Source of the DNA: Gammaproteobacteria bacterium | Lineage (GTDB): Bacteria > Pseudomonadota > Gammaproteobacteria > Pseudomonadales > Azotimanducaceae | Length of the DNA stretch: 38,620 bases | NCBI GenBank assembly: GCA_005799745.1 | Contig: SYFY01000015.1 | Location: forward strand, 1 to 38,620 | Reading direction: 5' to 3' | Shown: piece after piece, positions 25,418 to 33,732 of the stretch | Position numbering within the stretch: position 1 is the first letter of the stretch | Layout: every line of letters starts with the position of its first letter | Notes under the pieces: generated by a model | The model's database searches: none | What the model saw: only the letters and a program-made list of their open reading frames with translations | What the model was told of the DNA's origin: nothing | Translations under genes and position numbers: made by a program

Positions 25418-27775
25418 TCAGAAACGCCGAATCGTCCCGGGCATCCGTGGGGTATCGCCGATGATGCCTCTGGACCAGAGCGCATCAAATCGTTCTGGCG
25501 CCATCTGCAGCTCTCCTTTAAGTACCTCGGTGTTGTGTTGACCGAGTGTGGGTGCGGGTGATCGGAGCGCTTCAGGCGCTGACGTGGCATCAGGATTCAC
25601 ACGCCGCCACGGTGCTGAGGGATTTGGTTGAACACCGACAACCGCGCGCTCCATGAATTGCCAGAAACCGCGTGCTTCGAGGTGAGGATCGAAAATGACG
25701 TCCTGTGCACTGCAGACTTTCGCAGCGGTTACACCGATAGACTGCAGCTGACTCATCAGCGTCGCGGCATTCTGGTGTCGCGTCCAAACTGCAACAGCGT
25801 GGTCGATCTGGATCCGACGATCGAGACGATCTGACAAGGGACCAAACGCATCCAACGCGGGTGATGCCAGTGTTTGCAGGGATCGCCACATGGCTTCGTC
25901 TTCTATCTGAATCACGACCCACGAGTCCGTGCCTGCACAGGGGTACACCCCGTGAGGGCTCATGTCAGAACGTGTATTGCCTTGTCGAAGCCACGGACGA
26001 TGATGCACAACTTCTTCAAGGATGCCGTGTATGGCGAAGGGTAAAAGTCCATCCACCTGGGACAGGTCACAAAATTGTCCGCGTCCGGTTTTTAACTTGT
26101 GCCTGAGTGCAGTGAGGAGGCAGATTGCGCCGTTGATACCGCCGACCGCATCGCCGTAGGCCACATGCAACATGGTCGGCGGGTCGGTTGGACGGCCGTT
26201 CAAGTGTGGCAGTCCCGATGCGTGTTCAACGGTAGATCCGTAGGCACGAAATCCTGACCAGGGACCGGTCGTGCCGAAGGCGGGCATCGACAACAACACG
26301 ATGTCGGGATTCGCAGCTTTCAATACATCGTAAGTCAGCTTGAGTTGTGGCAACACGCCGGCGGAATAGTTTTCAAGAATCGCGTCTGCACCTTTAACGA
26401 GCTCGAGCAGCAGACTTCGTCCGTCATCACCCTCAAGGTCTAGGGTGATCGCACGTTTGTTGCGATTGACCATGTTGAAGGACACGGCTTTTTCGGCACC
26501 TTGATCGGCGATCCACGCGGGTGTGGCTTCCCAGCTTCGCCACCAATCAAAACGTTCGCAGCTTTCAACCTTGATGACATCAGCGCCTAGATCCGCGAGG
26601 TGGCGTGCTGCGAGCGGACCTGCCCAACCCATGGACAGATCGATGATGCGAATGCCTTCGAGCGGCAAACCGGCGATACCAGTAGGGCGGGCATTCGTTG
26701 CCGGCAGCGCGTCATGTGAGTTGAGCGCGGAAACACGGCCGCCCCGATTCATCTCAGCACCGGACAGACGATAAGGAACAACGGGCAGATCCAGACGTGT
26801 ACCGTTGGCGAGCTCCACGGCTGCAAAGACGTTGCGCACAACAAAGTGGTCCACGTGGGGCATCTCAGCCATGGTGGGTACACGGGCCAGTGGCACTCGA
26901 CGGCGTTGTCCTTCATAGAAGGTCGCCTCAGCGGAAACACTGGCGAGTGCGGTAATCACTCGGGGTTCAATCAGTTGGGCATCTGCAAGTCGTCCGAGTG
27001 CCGTTTGGTATTCAGGCTTTTGAGCGATGTCATCCATGCCTAGCATGTTGCAGAGCGTATGCCACTGACTCGGTGTGAGGGCGGTGATGCCGAGCCAACC
27101 ATCGTGACAACGATAAATGCCGAGAGGGTACGTTGGCGGATAACGGTTGATACCCATGCGTTCACCATGACGATCGTTAAACGCGTTGATTGCACCGACT
27201 TCGGTGAAACAAAGGGTTGATTCGAGAATCGAAACTTCGAGGTGGTCCGGCACCTTGCGTCCTAACTCGATGCCGATGAGATGACCGAGCCCGGCGATAT
27301 AGGCCACGGCGCCGGCATTCGTCTGCGCCTGAAAACCCGACGGCATGATCGGCGGTCCTTCGACGGGACCGATACCACGCAGCATCCCGGCGAGCGCAAA
27401 AGCCGCCGCGTCAGAACCATTGAACTGTGCGTAGGGACCGTCGATGCCGAACCAGCGGATGTCGAGGACCATACGGCCGGCCGAAACTGGCAACCGAGCG
27501 GTGCCATCTGTCAACACAAGATCAGCAGCCGCACATAGTGTGTCCCAAGTCGTGTCGGAAGCATCGATCACAATGCTGTTTTTCCCCACCGCCAACCAGC
27601 CGTGGTATGCACTCTCCCCACCAACTAAAGGCTCCAATCTGCGGGTTTGAAATCCCTGAGAAGGCTCCACGTTCCAGACCTTCGCACCCGCCACGGCGAA
27701 GAGCTTGCCGCAGTAGGACGTGGCGATGGTTCCCGAGATGTCGAGGATGGTGAGCCCCGCGAGCGGCATGGTCAT
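25418..27775 (-). CDS. Double-domain CaiB/BaiF family CoA-transferase
   Basis: This is a 785-residue protein made of two class III CoA-transferase units in tandem. The second unit begins near residue 374 with GIRIIDLSMGWAGPLAARHLADLGADVIKVE. In the second unit the catalytic Asp falls at about 575 (CDLSQVDG), as in formyl-CoA transferase. In the first unit the equivalent position reads VSILES, giving Glu185 instead of Asp. The first unit is therefore probably degenerate or structural. The family moves CoA between carboxylic acids through an aspartyl-CoA anhydride. Its start overlaps the stop of the upstream LLM gene by four bases (ATGA), so translation is coupled. It is the last gene of a four-gene operon. 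Confidence 0.92.
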   Translation of the reverse strand: MTMPLAGLTILDISGTIATSYCGKLFAVAGAKVWNVEPSQGFQTRRLEPLVGGESAYHGWLAVGKNSIVIDASDTTWDTLCAAADLVLTDGTARLPVSAGRMVLDIRWFGIDGPYAQFNGSDAAAFALAGMLRGIGPVEGPPIMPSGFQAQTNAGAVAYIAGLGHLIGIELGRKVPDHLEVSILESTLCFTEVGAINAFNDRHGERMGINRYPPTYPLGIYRCHDGWLGITALTPSQWHTLCNMLGMDDIAQKPEYQTALGRLADAQLIEPRVITALASVSAEATFYEGQRRRVPLARVPTMAEMPHVDHFVVRNVFAAVELANGTRLDLPVVPYRLSGAEMNRGGRVSALNSHDALPATNARPTGIAGLPLEGIRIIDLSMGWAGPLAARHLADLGADVIKVESCERFDWWRSWEATPAWIADQGAEKAVSFNMVNRNKRAITLDLEGDDGRSLLLELVKGADAILENYSAGVLPQLKLTYDVLKAANPDIVLLSMPAFGTTGPWSGFRAYGSTVEHASGLPHLNGRPTDPPTMLHVAYGDAVGGINGAICLLTALRHKLKTGRGQFCDLSQVDGLLPFAIHGILEEVVHHRPWLRQGNTRSDMSPHGVYPCAGTDSWVVIQIEDEAMWRSLQTLASPALDAFGPLSDRLDRRIQIDHAVAVWTRHQNAATLMSQLQSIGVTAAKVCSAQDVIFDPHLEARGFWQFMERAVVGVQPNPSAPWRRVNPDATSAPEALRSPAPTLGQHNTEVLKGELQMAPERFDALWSRGIIGDTPRMPGTIRRF

Positions 27776-28725
27776 CCAGACACTCCTGGCATCACGTCAC
27801 GCGCAAAAGTTAAAAGTGCTTCGAGCCGACCTGTAACGCCGCCCCGCGCGACAGGGTCGAGGATGAGATGCGTGACGCCGAGCGATCGCCAGGCCGCGAC
27901 CTGATCGAGCATGTCCTGACGGCTACCGTAGATGGACTTGGCGGGCTCCATCGTGCCTTGGGTATCGAGATAAACCCGAAGGGACAAGGTCATCGCAGAC
28001 GGATCTCGTCCGGCGCGTTTGGTGTGCTCGAGCACTTGTTGCCAGCCATGGGCCACATGTGCGGCGGGCTCAAAGGCAGCATGAAAACCATGGCCGTAAC
28101 GTCCGGCGCGGCGGTAGGCAGCATCCGTATTCCCGCCCACCCACACTGGGACGGGTTTTTGCACGGGCTTCGGCTCAAAACCGATTTCGGGAATCTGGTA
28201 GTACTTTCCGTCGAAACTCGGGTTCGGCTCAGAGAACAGGCGAGCGAAGAGATCCAGTTGTTCATTGGTGCGTTCACCACGGTGATCCCACGGCATACCA
28301 AGGATCGCCGCCTCTTCCGCCATCCAGCCCACGCCACAACCGAGAATCAGTCGTCCATTGGACAACACGTCGAGTGTTGCCAGCTGTTTTGCCGTTGGAA
28401 TGGGTTGGCGATAAGGCAGGATCAGAACGGTGAAACCCAATTTCAGTTTTTGCGTGACGCCTGCGACAAAAAGTTGAGTGCCAATGGGATCAAGCCAACC
28501 CATATCTGGCGGCGGCGCGAAGGAACCATCAGGGGAATAGGGGTACTTTGATTCGATCTTCGCGGGCCAGGCGACATGATCACTCACCCATGCCGAGGTG
28601 TAGCCAGCGTGCTCTACCGCTTGTGCAAAGGTGATGAGTGAATCGCGACTGACCTGCCGCCCGAGGTGTGGCAGATGCACACCAAAGGCCATCGATCCTT
28701 GTTGTTGTGCTGCTGCAGCGGACAT
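27772..28725 (-). CDS. LLM class flavin/F420-dependent oxidoreductase
   Basis: This is a 317-residue luciferase-like TIM-barrel protein with the family start (FGVHLPHLGRQVSRDSL), EHAGYTSAWVSDHVAWP, TLDVLSNGRLILGCGVGW and PVQKPVPVWVGG. The pattern resembles the subgroup annotated as TIGR03619-type, F420-dependent oxidoreductases, although the cofactor (F420 or FMN) cannot be decided here. It starts at an ATG at 28725; two adjacent ATGs and an upstream TTG are alternatives, with GGGGAG just before. Its stop overlaps the CoA-transferase start by four bases. It is the third gene of the Rieske operon. Confidence 0.85.
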   Translation of the reverse strand: MSAAAAQQQGSMAFGVHLPHLGRQVSRDSLITFAQAVEHAGYTSAWVSDHVAWPAKIESKYPYSPDGSFAPPPDMGWLDPIGTQLFVAGVTQKLKLGFTVLILPYRQPIPTAKQLATLDVLSNGRLILGCGVGWMAEEAAILGMPWDHRGERTNEQLDLFARLFSEPNPSFDGKYYQIPEIGFEPKPVQKPVPVWVGGNTDAAYRRAGRYGHGFHAAFEPAAHVAHGWQQVLEHTKRAGRDPSAMTLSLRVYLDTQGTMEPAKSIYGSRQDMLDQVAAWRSLGVTHLILDPVARGGVTGRLEALLTFARDVMPGVSG

Positions 28726-28797
28726 CATGCTCCCCAATCTTCATTGACAAAGATCTCCCCGGCGGGAGTATGCCATGTGATTCCGGAGGTCTGCAGT

Positions 28798-29736
28798 TCA
28801 GCGACCCGATCGCTTCAGTGCTTGCAGACAAATGAAATCGTGCACCAGCGTCGCGGCGGCGAGGGCAGTGATTTCGGCGTGATCATAGGGCGGCGCTACC
28901 TCTACGACGTCCATACCCACGAAATTCAATGCACCCAGTTTGCGAAGGATGCCGAGTGCTTGAGCGGAAGATAGCCCGCCTGGAACCGGTGTGCCGGTGC
29001 CCGGTGCAAAGGCAGGATCAAGACAGTCGATATCAAAGGTGAGATAGGCGTGTGCGCTTCCAACCACGTCGTGAATTCGTTCGGCAGCCACCAGAGCGCC
29101 ATGTTCGTGCACAAAGGGCGCATCAAGTACGGTGAATCCTTCATCGGTGCTGAAACTGCGAATACCGATTTGCACAGATCGCGACACATCGATGAGGCCT
29201 TCCCGCTTGGCGCGCAGAAACATAGAACCATGATCGAGTCGTTTGCCATCATCGGCCCAGGTATCGACGTGCGCATCGAAATGCACGAGTGCGAGCGGAC
29301 CGTACTTCTCGACATGTGCTTTGAGCAAGGGATAGGTGACGAAGTGATCACCGCCCAGACTCACCATCATCGCGCCGGATTTTAAGACCCAGTGCGCATG
29401 ATCGACGACGGCTTTCACGACGTTCTGTGGGTAGCCTGAATCGAACAGACAGTCACCGGCGTCCGCCACCGCCAACGTGGCGAATGGATCAATGTCGAAC
29501 GGAAAGGCACGACCGACGAGTTCAGCGAGTTGCACCGATGCGGCGCGGATGGCGGCGGGACCAAAACGGGCGCCGGGTCGAAACGATGTCGCGGCATCAA
29601 AGGGCAGGCCTGTGACGACAATGTCCGCGCCATGAATCTCGCGGGTGCGTTTCCGTCGCAGGAAGGTAAGATCACCGGCGAAAGTTGCTGTCGCCTCGGT
29701 GCGTCCCAACAAATCAGCTCGGGGGTGAATGCCCAA
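28798..29736 (-). CDS. speB: Agmatinase-type ureohydrolase
   Basis: This 312-residue protein closely resembles E. coli SpeB in remembered motifs. Manganese ligands are His131 (GGDHF), Asp154, His156 and Asp158 (VHFDAHVD), and Asp235 and Asp237 (TFDIDCLDPAFAPGTGTPV). It hydrolyses guanidino compounds, such as agmatine, to urea and an amine. The start chosen is a TTG at 29736, directly after the Rieske gene stop (TAA at 29738-29740), with GGGAGG upstream. An upstream ATG at 29823 would lie inside the Rieske gene. It is the second gene of the Rieske operon. The substrate could be a different guanidino compound, and the gene symbol is by similarity only. Confidence 0.85.
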   Translation of the reverse strand: MGIHPRADLLGRTEATATFAGDLTFLRRKRTREIHGADIVVTGLPFDAATSFRPGARFGPAAIRAASVQLAELVGRAFPFDIDPFATLAVADAGDCLFDSGYPQNVVKAVVDHAHWVLKSGAMMVSLGGDHFVTYPLLKAHVEKYGPLALVHFDAHVDTWADDGKRLDHGSMFLRAKREGLIDVSRSVQIGIRSFSTDEGFTVLDAPFVHEHGALVAAERIHDVVGSAHAYLTFDIDCLDPAFAPGTGTPVPGGLSSAQALGILRKLGALNFVGMDVVEVAPPYDHAEITALAAATLVHDFICLQALKRSGR

Positions 29737-29737
29737 T

Positions 29738-31018
29738 TTAAATCGGGCCTCCCATGCGAAAATCCCATTCCGCGTGGAAGTGTTTGACGCGAGCTTCTTC
29801 TTCCGACAACCACACAGAATCAAAACCTGCAGAGATCATCCCGCTCTGGACATTTTTAAGGAGTTCCACGTCCTGATCGATGGTGATGTTCATGGTCTTC
29901 TCACCCTGGATCACAGCGTCGTACTCGAAGGTGTCCCGCGTGGGTCGAGGCAGTAGCTTTTCCCGTTCCTTAACAGGGCGGCGCACGAGCGTCAGTTTGT
30001 CGAATTCGGTTTTTCCGGGGTCCGTGGGATGTGGTCGCGCGCGCATGATCCACAAATAGTCGTCGCCAAAGGACAACACGATGTTGGGAAAGAGGTTGTA
30101 TTGCCACGCATCGGTAAGCTGGGCGTCGGTAAAGTCCGAGTAATCAACGGACGTCTCGTTCCCGAGTGCGCGTTTTCTGGAGGCGATGGCGGTACGAATC
30201 TCCAGCACGCGGCCTTGGAAATCTGCTGGATTCAAACCCACCTCGGTTAATTGGGCAGCCAGGATCGGTGTCGGCTTGTCAGGAATCGGGAAACGAGGAT
30301 TGACGGTTCCTCCCGGTACATGCACGCCGGTGTGACCGTTGTGAAAGAGATGCACCTCATCGTTGCAACAATCCACCATGGAGCGGTGTTGTGGGTGCAG
30401 GAAATCCACGTGGTAGAGCTCGCCGAAGTTGTCGATCACCGCTTTCCAGTTGCAGTTGAGGTGACAGGTTTGTTCCTCGGTGACTTCCATCTCGTGAAAC
30501 TTGTAGGCGCTGAGCATCGGCACCAGACCACCGAGATACTCATGGAGTGGCGCAGGGTTTTCGCCGAGGTGCACGAAGACCATACCATCCCATGTATCCA
30601 CATGAACGGCTTTCAGTCCACGTCCAGCGAGATCAAGACCTTGGGTGAACTGTTCACGATGAGGCGCGGCCTTCAGCGTTCCATCATTGGCGTAAGTCCA
30701 GGCGTGATAGCCACAACGAAAATAGCGTGAATTCCCACAAGCCTCCGTCACCAGACGAAGCCCACGGTGCTGGCAGACGTTGTAAAACGCGTGCAGTTGA
30801 TTGTCAGCGGAGCGAGTGACCAGGATCTGCTCCGGGCCGATGGAAAAAACGAAGAAGTCGCCATTGCGCCGTACATCCTGTTCAAGACCTGCCAGGAGCC
30901 ACGAGGTGCAAAACACCTGGTTCCACTCGGGGCAGAGCAACGCTGCCTCGACGTAACGCGCTTTGCTGACGCTGTAGGGTCGGGATCCTTGGGTATGGTC
31001 GATGATCGCGAGCGACAT
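29738..31018 (-). CDS. Rieske non-haem iron oxygenase, alpha subunit type
   Basis: This is a 426-residue protein with the Rieske cluster ligands Cys82 and His84 (CQHRG) and Cys102 and His105 (CGYHAW). The mononuclear iron site is NWKAVIDNFGELYHVDFLH, with His203 and His208. The residue before the first His is Glu200 (GELYH), as in the carnitine and glycine-betaine monooxygenase branch, whereas ring-hydroxylating dioxygenases usually have Asp. This suggests an N-dealkylating or other single-component monooxygenase rather than a classic aromatic dioxygenase, which is inference. No beta subunit or reductase gene is adjacent. It is the first gene of a reverse operon with a ureohydrolase, an LLM enzyme and a CoA-transferase. 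Confidence 0.9.
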   Translation of the reverse strand: MSLAIIDHTQGSRPYSVSKARYVEAALLCPEWNQVFCTSWLLAGLEQDVRRNGDFFVFSIGPEQILVTRSADNQLHAFYNVCQHRGLRLVTEACGNSRYFRCGYHAWTYANDGTLKAAPHREQFTQGLDLAGRGLKAVHVDTWDGMVFVHLGENPAPLHEYLGGLVPMLSAYKFHEMEVTEEQTCHLNCNWKAVIDNFGELYHVDFLHPQHRSMVDCCNDEVHLFHNGHTGVHVPGGTVNPRFPIPDKPTPILAAQLTEVGLNPADFQGRVLEIRTAIASRKRALGNETSVDYSDFTDAQLTDAWQYNLFPNIVLSFGDDYLWIMRARPHPTDPGKTEFDKLTLVRRPVKEREKLLPRPTRDTFEYDAVIQGEKTMNITIDQDVELLKNVQSGMISAGFDSVWLSEEEARVKHFHAEWDFRMGGPI

Positions 31019-31173
31019 CGGCGACTCCGGTGTGGTCAGATTATCAGGGATGGTAACGCGTGCGCCTGAGACTGCCCATCTCGCGAGGTGAAACGTGTCG
31101 GAAAGTGAACACGTTTGTTGTTGAACCTGAGGGTCCCCCGGTGTTTGATCGCTGCATCAAACAGGAGGGTGAC

Positions 31174-32001
31174 ATGAGCAACGAAGGGCAGAAGGACTAC
31201 TGGAACGGGGCGGCCGGCGAAACCTGGGTGGAATCTCAAGATCGCCTTGATCGTCTGCTCGCACCTTTCAGCGATGCGGCGATTGAACGTGCCGAAATCA
31301 AGTCAGGGGATCGCGTTGTTGATGTGGGTTGTGGCTGCGGTACGACCAGTGCTGCACTCGCGGCATGTGGTGCAGCAGTGTGGGGTATCGACATTTCAGC
31401 ACCGATGTTGGCGCACGCAAAAGGCCGATTCAAAGGCACAGCGAATCTTGCGTTCTCGCAGACCGACGCCTCCACGCAGAACTTCACTCCTGATCATCAG
31501 CTGTTGTTCAGCCGTTTCGGCGTGATGTTCTTCGACGATCCTGCTGGCGCGTTCAAGAACCTCAGAGCCGCACTCACGCCTGAAGGAAAATTGGTGTTTG
31601 TGTGCTGGCAAGAAGCTGCGAAGAACCAGTGGTTGTCGATTGCGGGTCGCGCAGTTCAGCCATTCCTGCCACAACCAGCGACGCCGGCACCAGCTCCAAA
31701 TGGTCCAGACCCGTTCGCATTTGCGGACACAAATTATGTAACGGGCATTCTCAATCGGAGCGGGTTTCGCGATATCCACTTTGAGTCGCTGACGCCCAAG
31801 TTACATCTTGCAGACGATTTGGATGGTGCGATTCGCTTCCAAACGCGTGTCGGTCCACTGGCGCGTGTGCTTGCCGAACTCCATGGCGAGGCACGTGACA
31901 AAGCACTCGACGCGGCACGTAGCGCTTTAGCGGCGCACCTGACATCAGAGGGTTTGAAGCTGAGTTCCGCAGCGTGGATGGTGACGGCAAAGGCTGCGTG
32001 A
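31174..32001 (+). CDS. SAM-dependent class I methyltransferase
   Basis: This is a 275-residue protein. Motif I is VVDVGCGCGTTS (about 48-59), the acidic residue after it is in WGIDISAPMLAHAK, and later motifs are LAFSQTDAS and LLFSRFGVMFFDDPAGAFKNL. The C-terminal half (FRDIHFESLTPKL) is typical of small-molecule methyltransferases. AGGAGGG is 7 bp before the ATG at 31174, and a longer frame from 31060 is not supported. It is divergent from the Rieske gene. The substrate is unknown. Confidence 0.9.
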   Translation: MSNEGQKDYWNGAAGETWVESQDRLDRLLAPFSDAAIERAEIKSGDRVVDVGCGCGTTSAALAACGAAVWGIDISAPMLAHAKGRFKGTANLAFSQTDASTQNFTPDHQLLFSRFGVMFFDDPAGAFKNLRAALTPEGKLVFVCWQEAAKNQWLSIAGRAVQPFLPQPATPAPAPNGPDPFAFADTNYVTGILNRSGFRDIHFESLTPKLHLADDLDGAIRFQTRVGPLARVLAELHGEARDKALDAARSALAAHLTSEGLKLSSAAWMVTAKAA

Positions 32002-32016
32002 TGTTCTCCGATGGCG

Positions 32017-32487
32017 TTACGGCGCGCTGAAACGGCGCGTCAGGAACACCCACATCCAGACCCAGCCCGTGATGAGGACGATGGCGGAACTGATGATCAC
32101 CGTCGGTCCGAACGGGAATGCGAGGAGATGGCTGCTGATCTCTGCCACCGCTGCTGAGCAGAGTCCGACGTAAGAACCGAGTACCCACTGCGCATGTCGT
32201 TCCATCCAGCCAGCTTTGCGCCGCCACACGGGAACCACACCGGCGAGCACAGAGAGCAGTGAGAGCAGGGCGAACACGTGGAAAGGCCCGAATCGCGCGA
32301 AGAGTTCGTAGATTCCCAGGGCGGTCAGGTTTGTCGCGAGCATGGCGCCGAGATAAACACGCCCCGTCCAGACATGGCGCCTGGTGCCTTTGTTTTGCAG
32401 CAACACCAAGGCGCCGGCTAACAAGGCCAGGATCGCCGTCAGCACATGCGCGGCACCAAGAACATGAAGCATCAGATGATTGATCAT
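32017..32487 (-). CDS. DUF2306-type integral membrane protein
   Basis: This is a 156-residue protein with four hydrophobic segments. The pattern includes HVLTAILALLAGALVLLQNKGTRRHVWTGRVYLGA, with His near the first membrane segment and GRxY after it, as in the DUF2306 family of predicted membrane proteins. Later segments contain HVFALLSLLSVLAGVVPVWRRK, then ERHAQWVLGSYVGL. The conserved His residues may bind haem, but this is speculation. The family has no known function. It is convergent with the methyltransferase gene and 82 bp downstream of the PNPOx-fold gene. Confidence 0.75.
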   Translation of the reverse strand: MINHLMLHVLGAAHVLTAILALLAGALVLLQNKGTRRHVWTGRVYLGAMLATNLTALGIYELFARFGPFHVFALLSLLSVLAGVVPVWRRKAGWMERHAQWVLGSYVGLCSAAVAEISSHLLAFPFGPTVIISSAIVLITGWVWMWVFLTRRFSAP

Positions 32488-32569
32488 GCTCGCAGAGTAT
32501 CACGACGAGGCAGAAACCGATCCTGGGCGCCGCGACGAAACCGTGTTTGGCAGGTATGAGTCCGAGAGA

Positions 32570-32998
32570 TCAGCCCACACTTTTGCCGTAGTCGACCGCG
32601 AGCCAATCCTCAATCTTCACCCGAACCGTAATGGTGTCTTGAATGCCTTCACGCTCGGTGTACGCATCGCCTTGATTGGTGCCGAGGTATCTCCTCGCGA
32701 TCGGACGCAGCTCCTTTTCGAGCAACGACTGGGTAATGCGACTGACTAGCCCGCTCACACTGACGTACGCATAGGGCGGTGCTTCGTTTTGTACGCAGAA
32801 TGAAACGGGCAAGCCGACTTTAAGCAGCTTGCCTTTGCGCGAATTCACCATCGTCAAAAACGTGAGCTCACTGCCTGGCGTGTAGTCGTACCAGACCGGA
32901 GAAGTGAGGGGTGCTGCGCCTTCACGTGGTATCGACAGGATGCCGACGTGGAGTGCAGCGAGGAATTTCTGTTTTTCGATCAGGGTCAGGCCGGCCAT
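32570..32998 (-). CDS. Pyridoxamine 5'-phosphate oxidase-fold protein
   Basis: This is a 142-residue split-barrel flavin-binding-type protein: LHVGILSIPREGAAPLTSPVWYDYTPG, LTFLTMVNSRKGKLLKVG, VSFCVQNEAPPYAYVSVSG. The pattern is that of the PNPOx-like and F420-binding small oxidoreductases. The ATG at 32998 has GGAGAG about 7 bp upstream; a GTG 15 bp earlier is the alternative. It is transcribed with or just before the DUF2306 gene. The cofactor and substrate are not determined from sequence. Confidence 0.8.
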   Translation of the reverse strand: MAGLTLIEKQKFLAALHVGILSIPREGAAPLTSPVWYDYTPGSELTFLTMVNSRKGKLLKVGLPVSFCVQNEAPPYAYVSVSGLVSRITQSLLEKELRPIARRYLGTNQGDAYTEREGIQDTITVRVKIEDWLAVDYGKSVG

Positions 32999-33154
32999 GG
33001 GCGGACTCTCCACAAGAAAGTAGTGGCTTTCGTTCTACCTGAGAACGGGGGTTGTCGGAAGCGGAGGCTGCTTCTTCAGTCTCGCCAAATGGAGGATTCG
33101 CGTGAAAGCACGCATCCCGATGTGACCTATTCCACCTGATTTCAAAATAACCGC

Positions 33155-33183
33155 TTGCACGTTTTCGCGATGAGTGCTAAAAA
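33155..33183 (+). promoter_or_regulatory. Probable sigma-70 promoter of the BlaI operon
   Basis: TTGCAC at 33155-33160 is followed 17 bp later by TAAAAA at 33178-33183. The -10 element overlaps the first AGTGCTAA half-site, so a repressor bound there would block RNA polymerase. The assignment is from spacing and sequence only. Confidence 0.4.
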
Positions 33184-33212
33184 AACAGCATAGTGCTAAA
33201 TAATTAGCACTC
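33172..33212. promoter_or_regulatory. Triple half-site operator upstream of the BlaI-family gene
   Basis: Three copies of one half-site are seen: GAGTGCTAA at 33172-33180, AGTGCTAA at 33192-33199, and its inverse TTAGCACTC at 33204-33212. The last two form a perfect 8-bp inverted repeat with a 4-bp spacer. The first and second are direct repeats 19 bp apart. The site overlaps the likely promoter and lies about 90 bp before the repressor gene, as expected for autoregulation. BlaI/MecI-type winged-helix dimers bind short inverted repeats, so this is a strong candidate operator. Confidence 0.6.
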
Positions 33213-33236
33213 AAAGGGATGGAGGTGCGAGCGGGT

Positions 33237-33314
33237 ATGAGTGGACAGGTTCAGGTGTGTCGAGTGTTTTGCGCGGCGGCAGCAAATGGGAGCAGAGAAT
33301 ATGACCCCAGCTGA
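33237..33314 (+). CDS. Possible 25-codon leader peptide before the BlaI gene
   Basis: An ATG at 33237, preceded by GGAGG about 11 bp upstream, opens a 25-codon frame that ends at TGA 33312-33314. It overlaps the BlaI start at 33301 by 14 bases. It could be a translationally coupled leader. It may also be chance, since no homologue is known to me. Confidence 0.3.
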   Translation: MSGQVQVCRVFCAAAANGSREYDPS

Positions 33315-33732
33315 ATCAGGCGACCCGAAACGTCCCCACGTTCACCTGTCACGGCGTGAGCGGCAGATCATGGATGTGTTGTACGCGCGTGGTGAAGCGT
33401 CGGTGGCGGAAGTGCAGGAGGCGATCCCCGATGCGCCGAGTTATTCCGCCGTGCGCGCACTTATGCAGAAACTCCTCGAGAAAGAGCACGTGGAGTTTCG
33501 CGAGGACGGTCCGCGATATCTCTACCGACCGAAGCTGCAAAAAGAAAAGGCGCTGCGCAACGCCGTGAACCGCCTTGTGAATACCTTCTTCGGCGGCTCA
33601 CGTGCGGATGCACTCGTCAATTTGCTCGGCGAGTCCGGTGGTGACCTTGATCCAGCGACCATCACCCGTCTCGAAGAAGAACTCACCCGGCTCAAAAACA
33701 AACGCGGCAAAGGTCGTCATGGCCGGGATTGA
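33301..33732 (+). CDS. BlaI/MecI/CopY family transcriptional repressor
   Basis: This is a 143-residue winged-helix repressor: LSRRERQIMDVLYARGEASVAEVQEAIPDAPSYSAVRALMQKLLEKEHVEF. The C-terminal part is a dimerisation helix region (LVNTFFGGSRADALVNLLGE). In BlaI systems the repressor is cleaved after a signal from the M56 metalloprotease BlaR1. GGAG lies 9 bp before the ATG at 33301; a GTG at 33241 and an ATG at 33286 are longer alternatives with weaker sites. It overlaps the downstream M56 peptidase gene by 14 bases, so the two are translationally coupled. An operator with repeated AGTGCTAA half-sites lies upstream. Confidence 0.88.
   Translation: MTPAESGDPKRPHVHLSRRERQIMDVLYARGEASVAEVQEAIPDAPSYSAVRALMQKLLEKEHVEFREDGPRYLYRPKLQKEKALRNAVNRLVNTFFGGSRADALVNLLGESGGDLDPATITRLEEELTRLKNKRGKGRHGRD

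Noticed and set aside
33172-33212. A CIRCE heat-shock element (HrcA site)
   Set aside because: The half-sites match, but the order is reversed and the gap is 23 bp instead of 9. The downstream gene encodes a BlaI-family repressor, not a chaperone.
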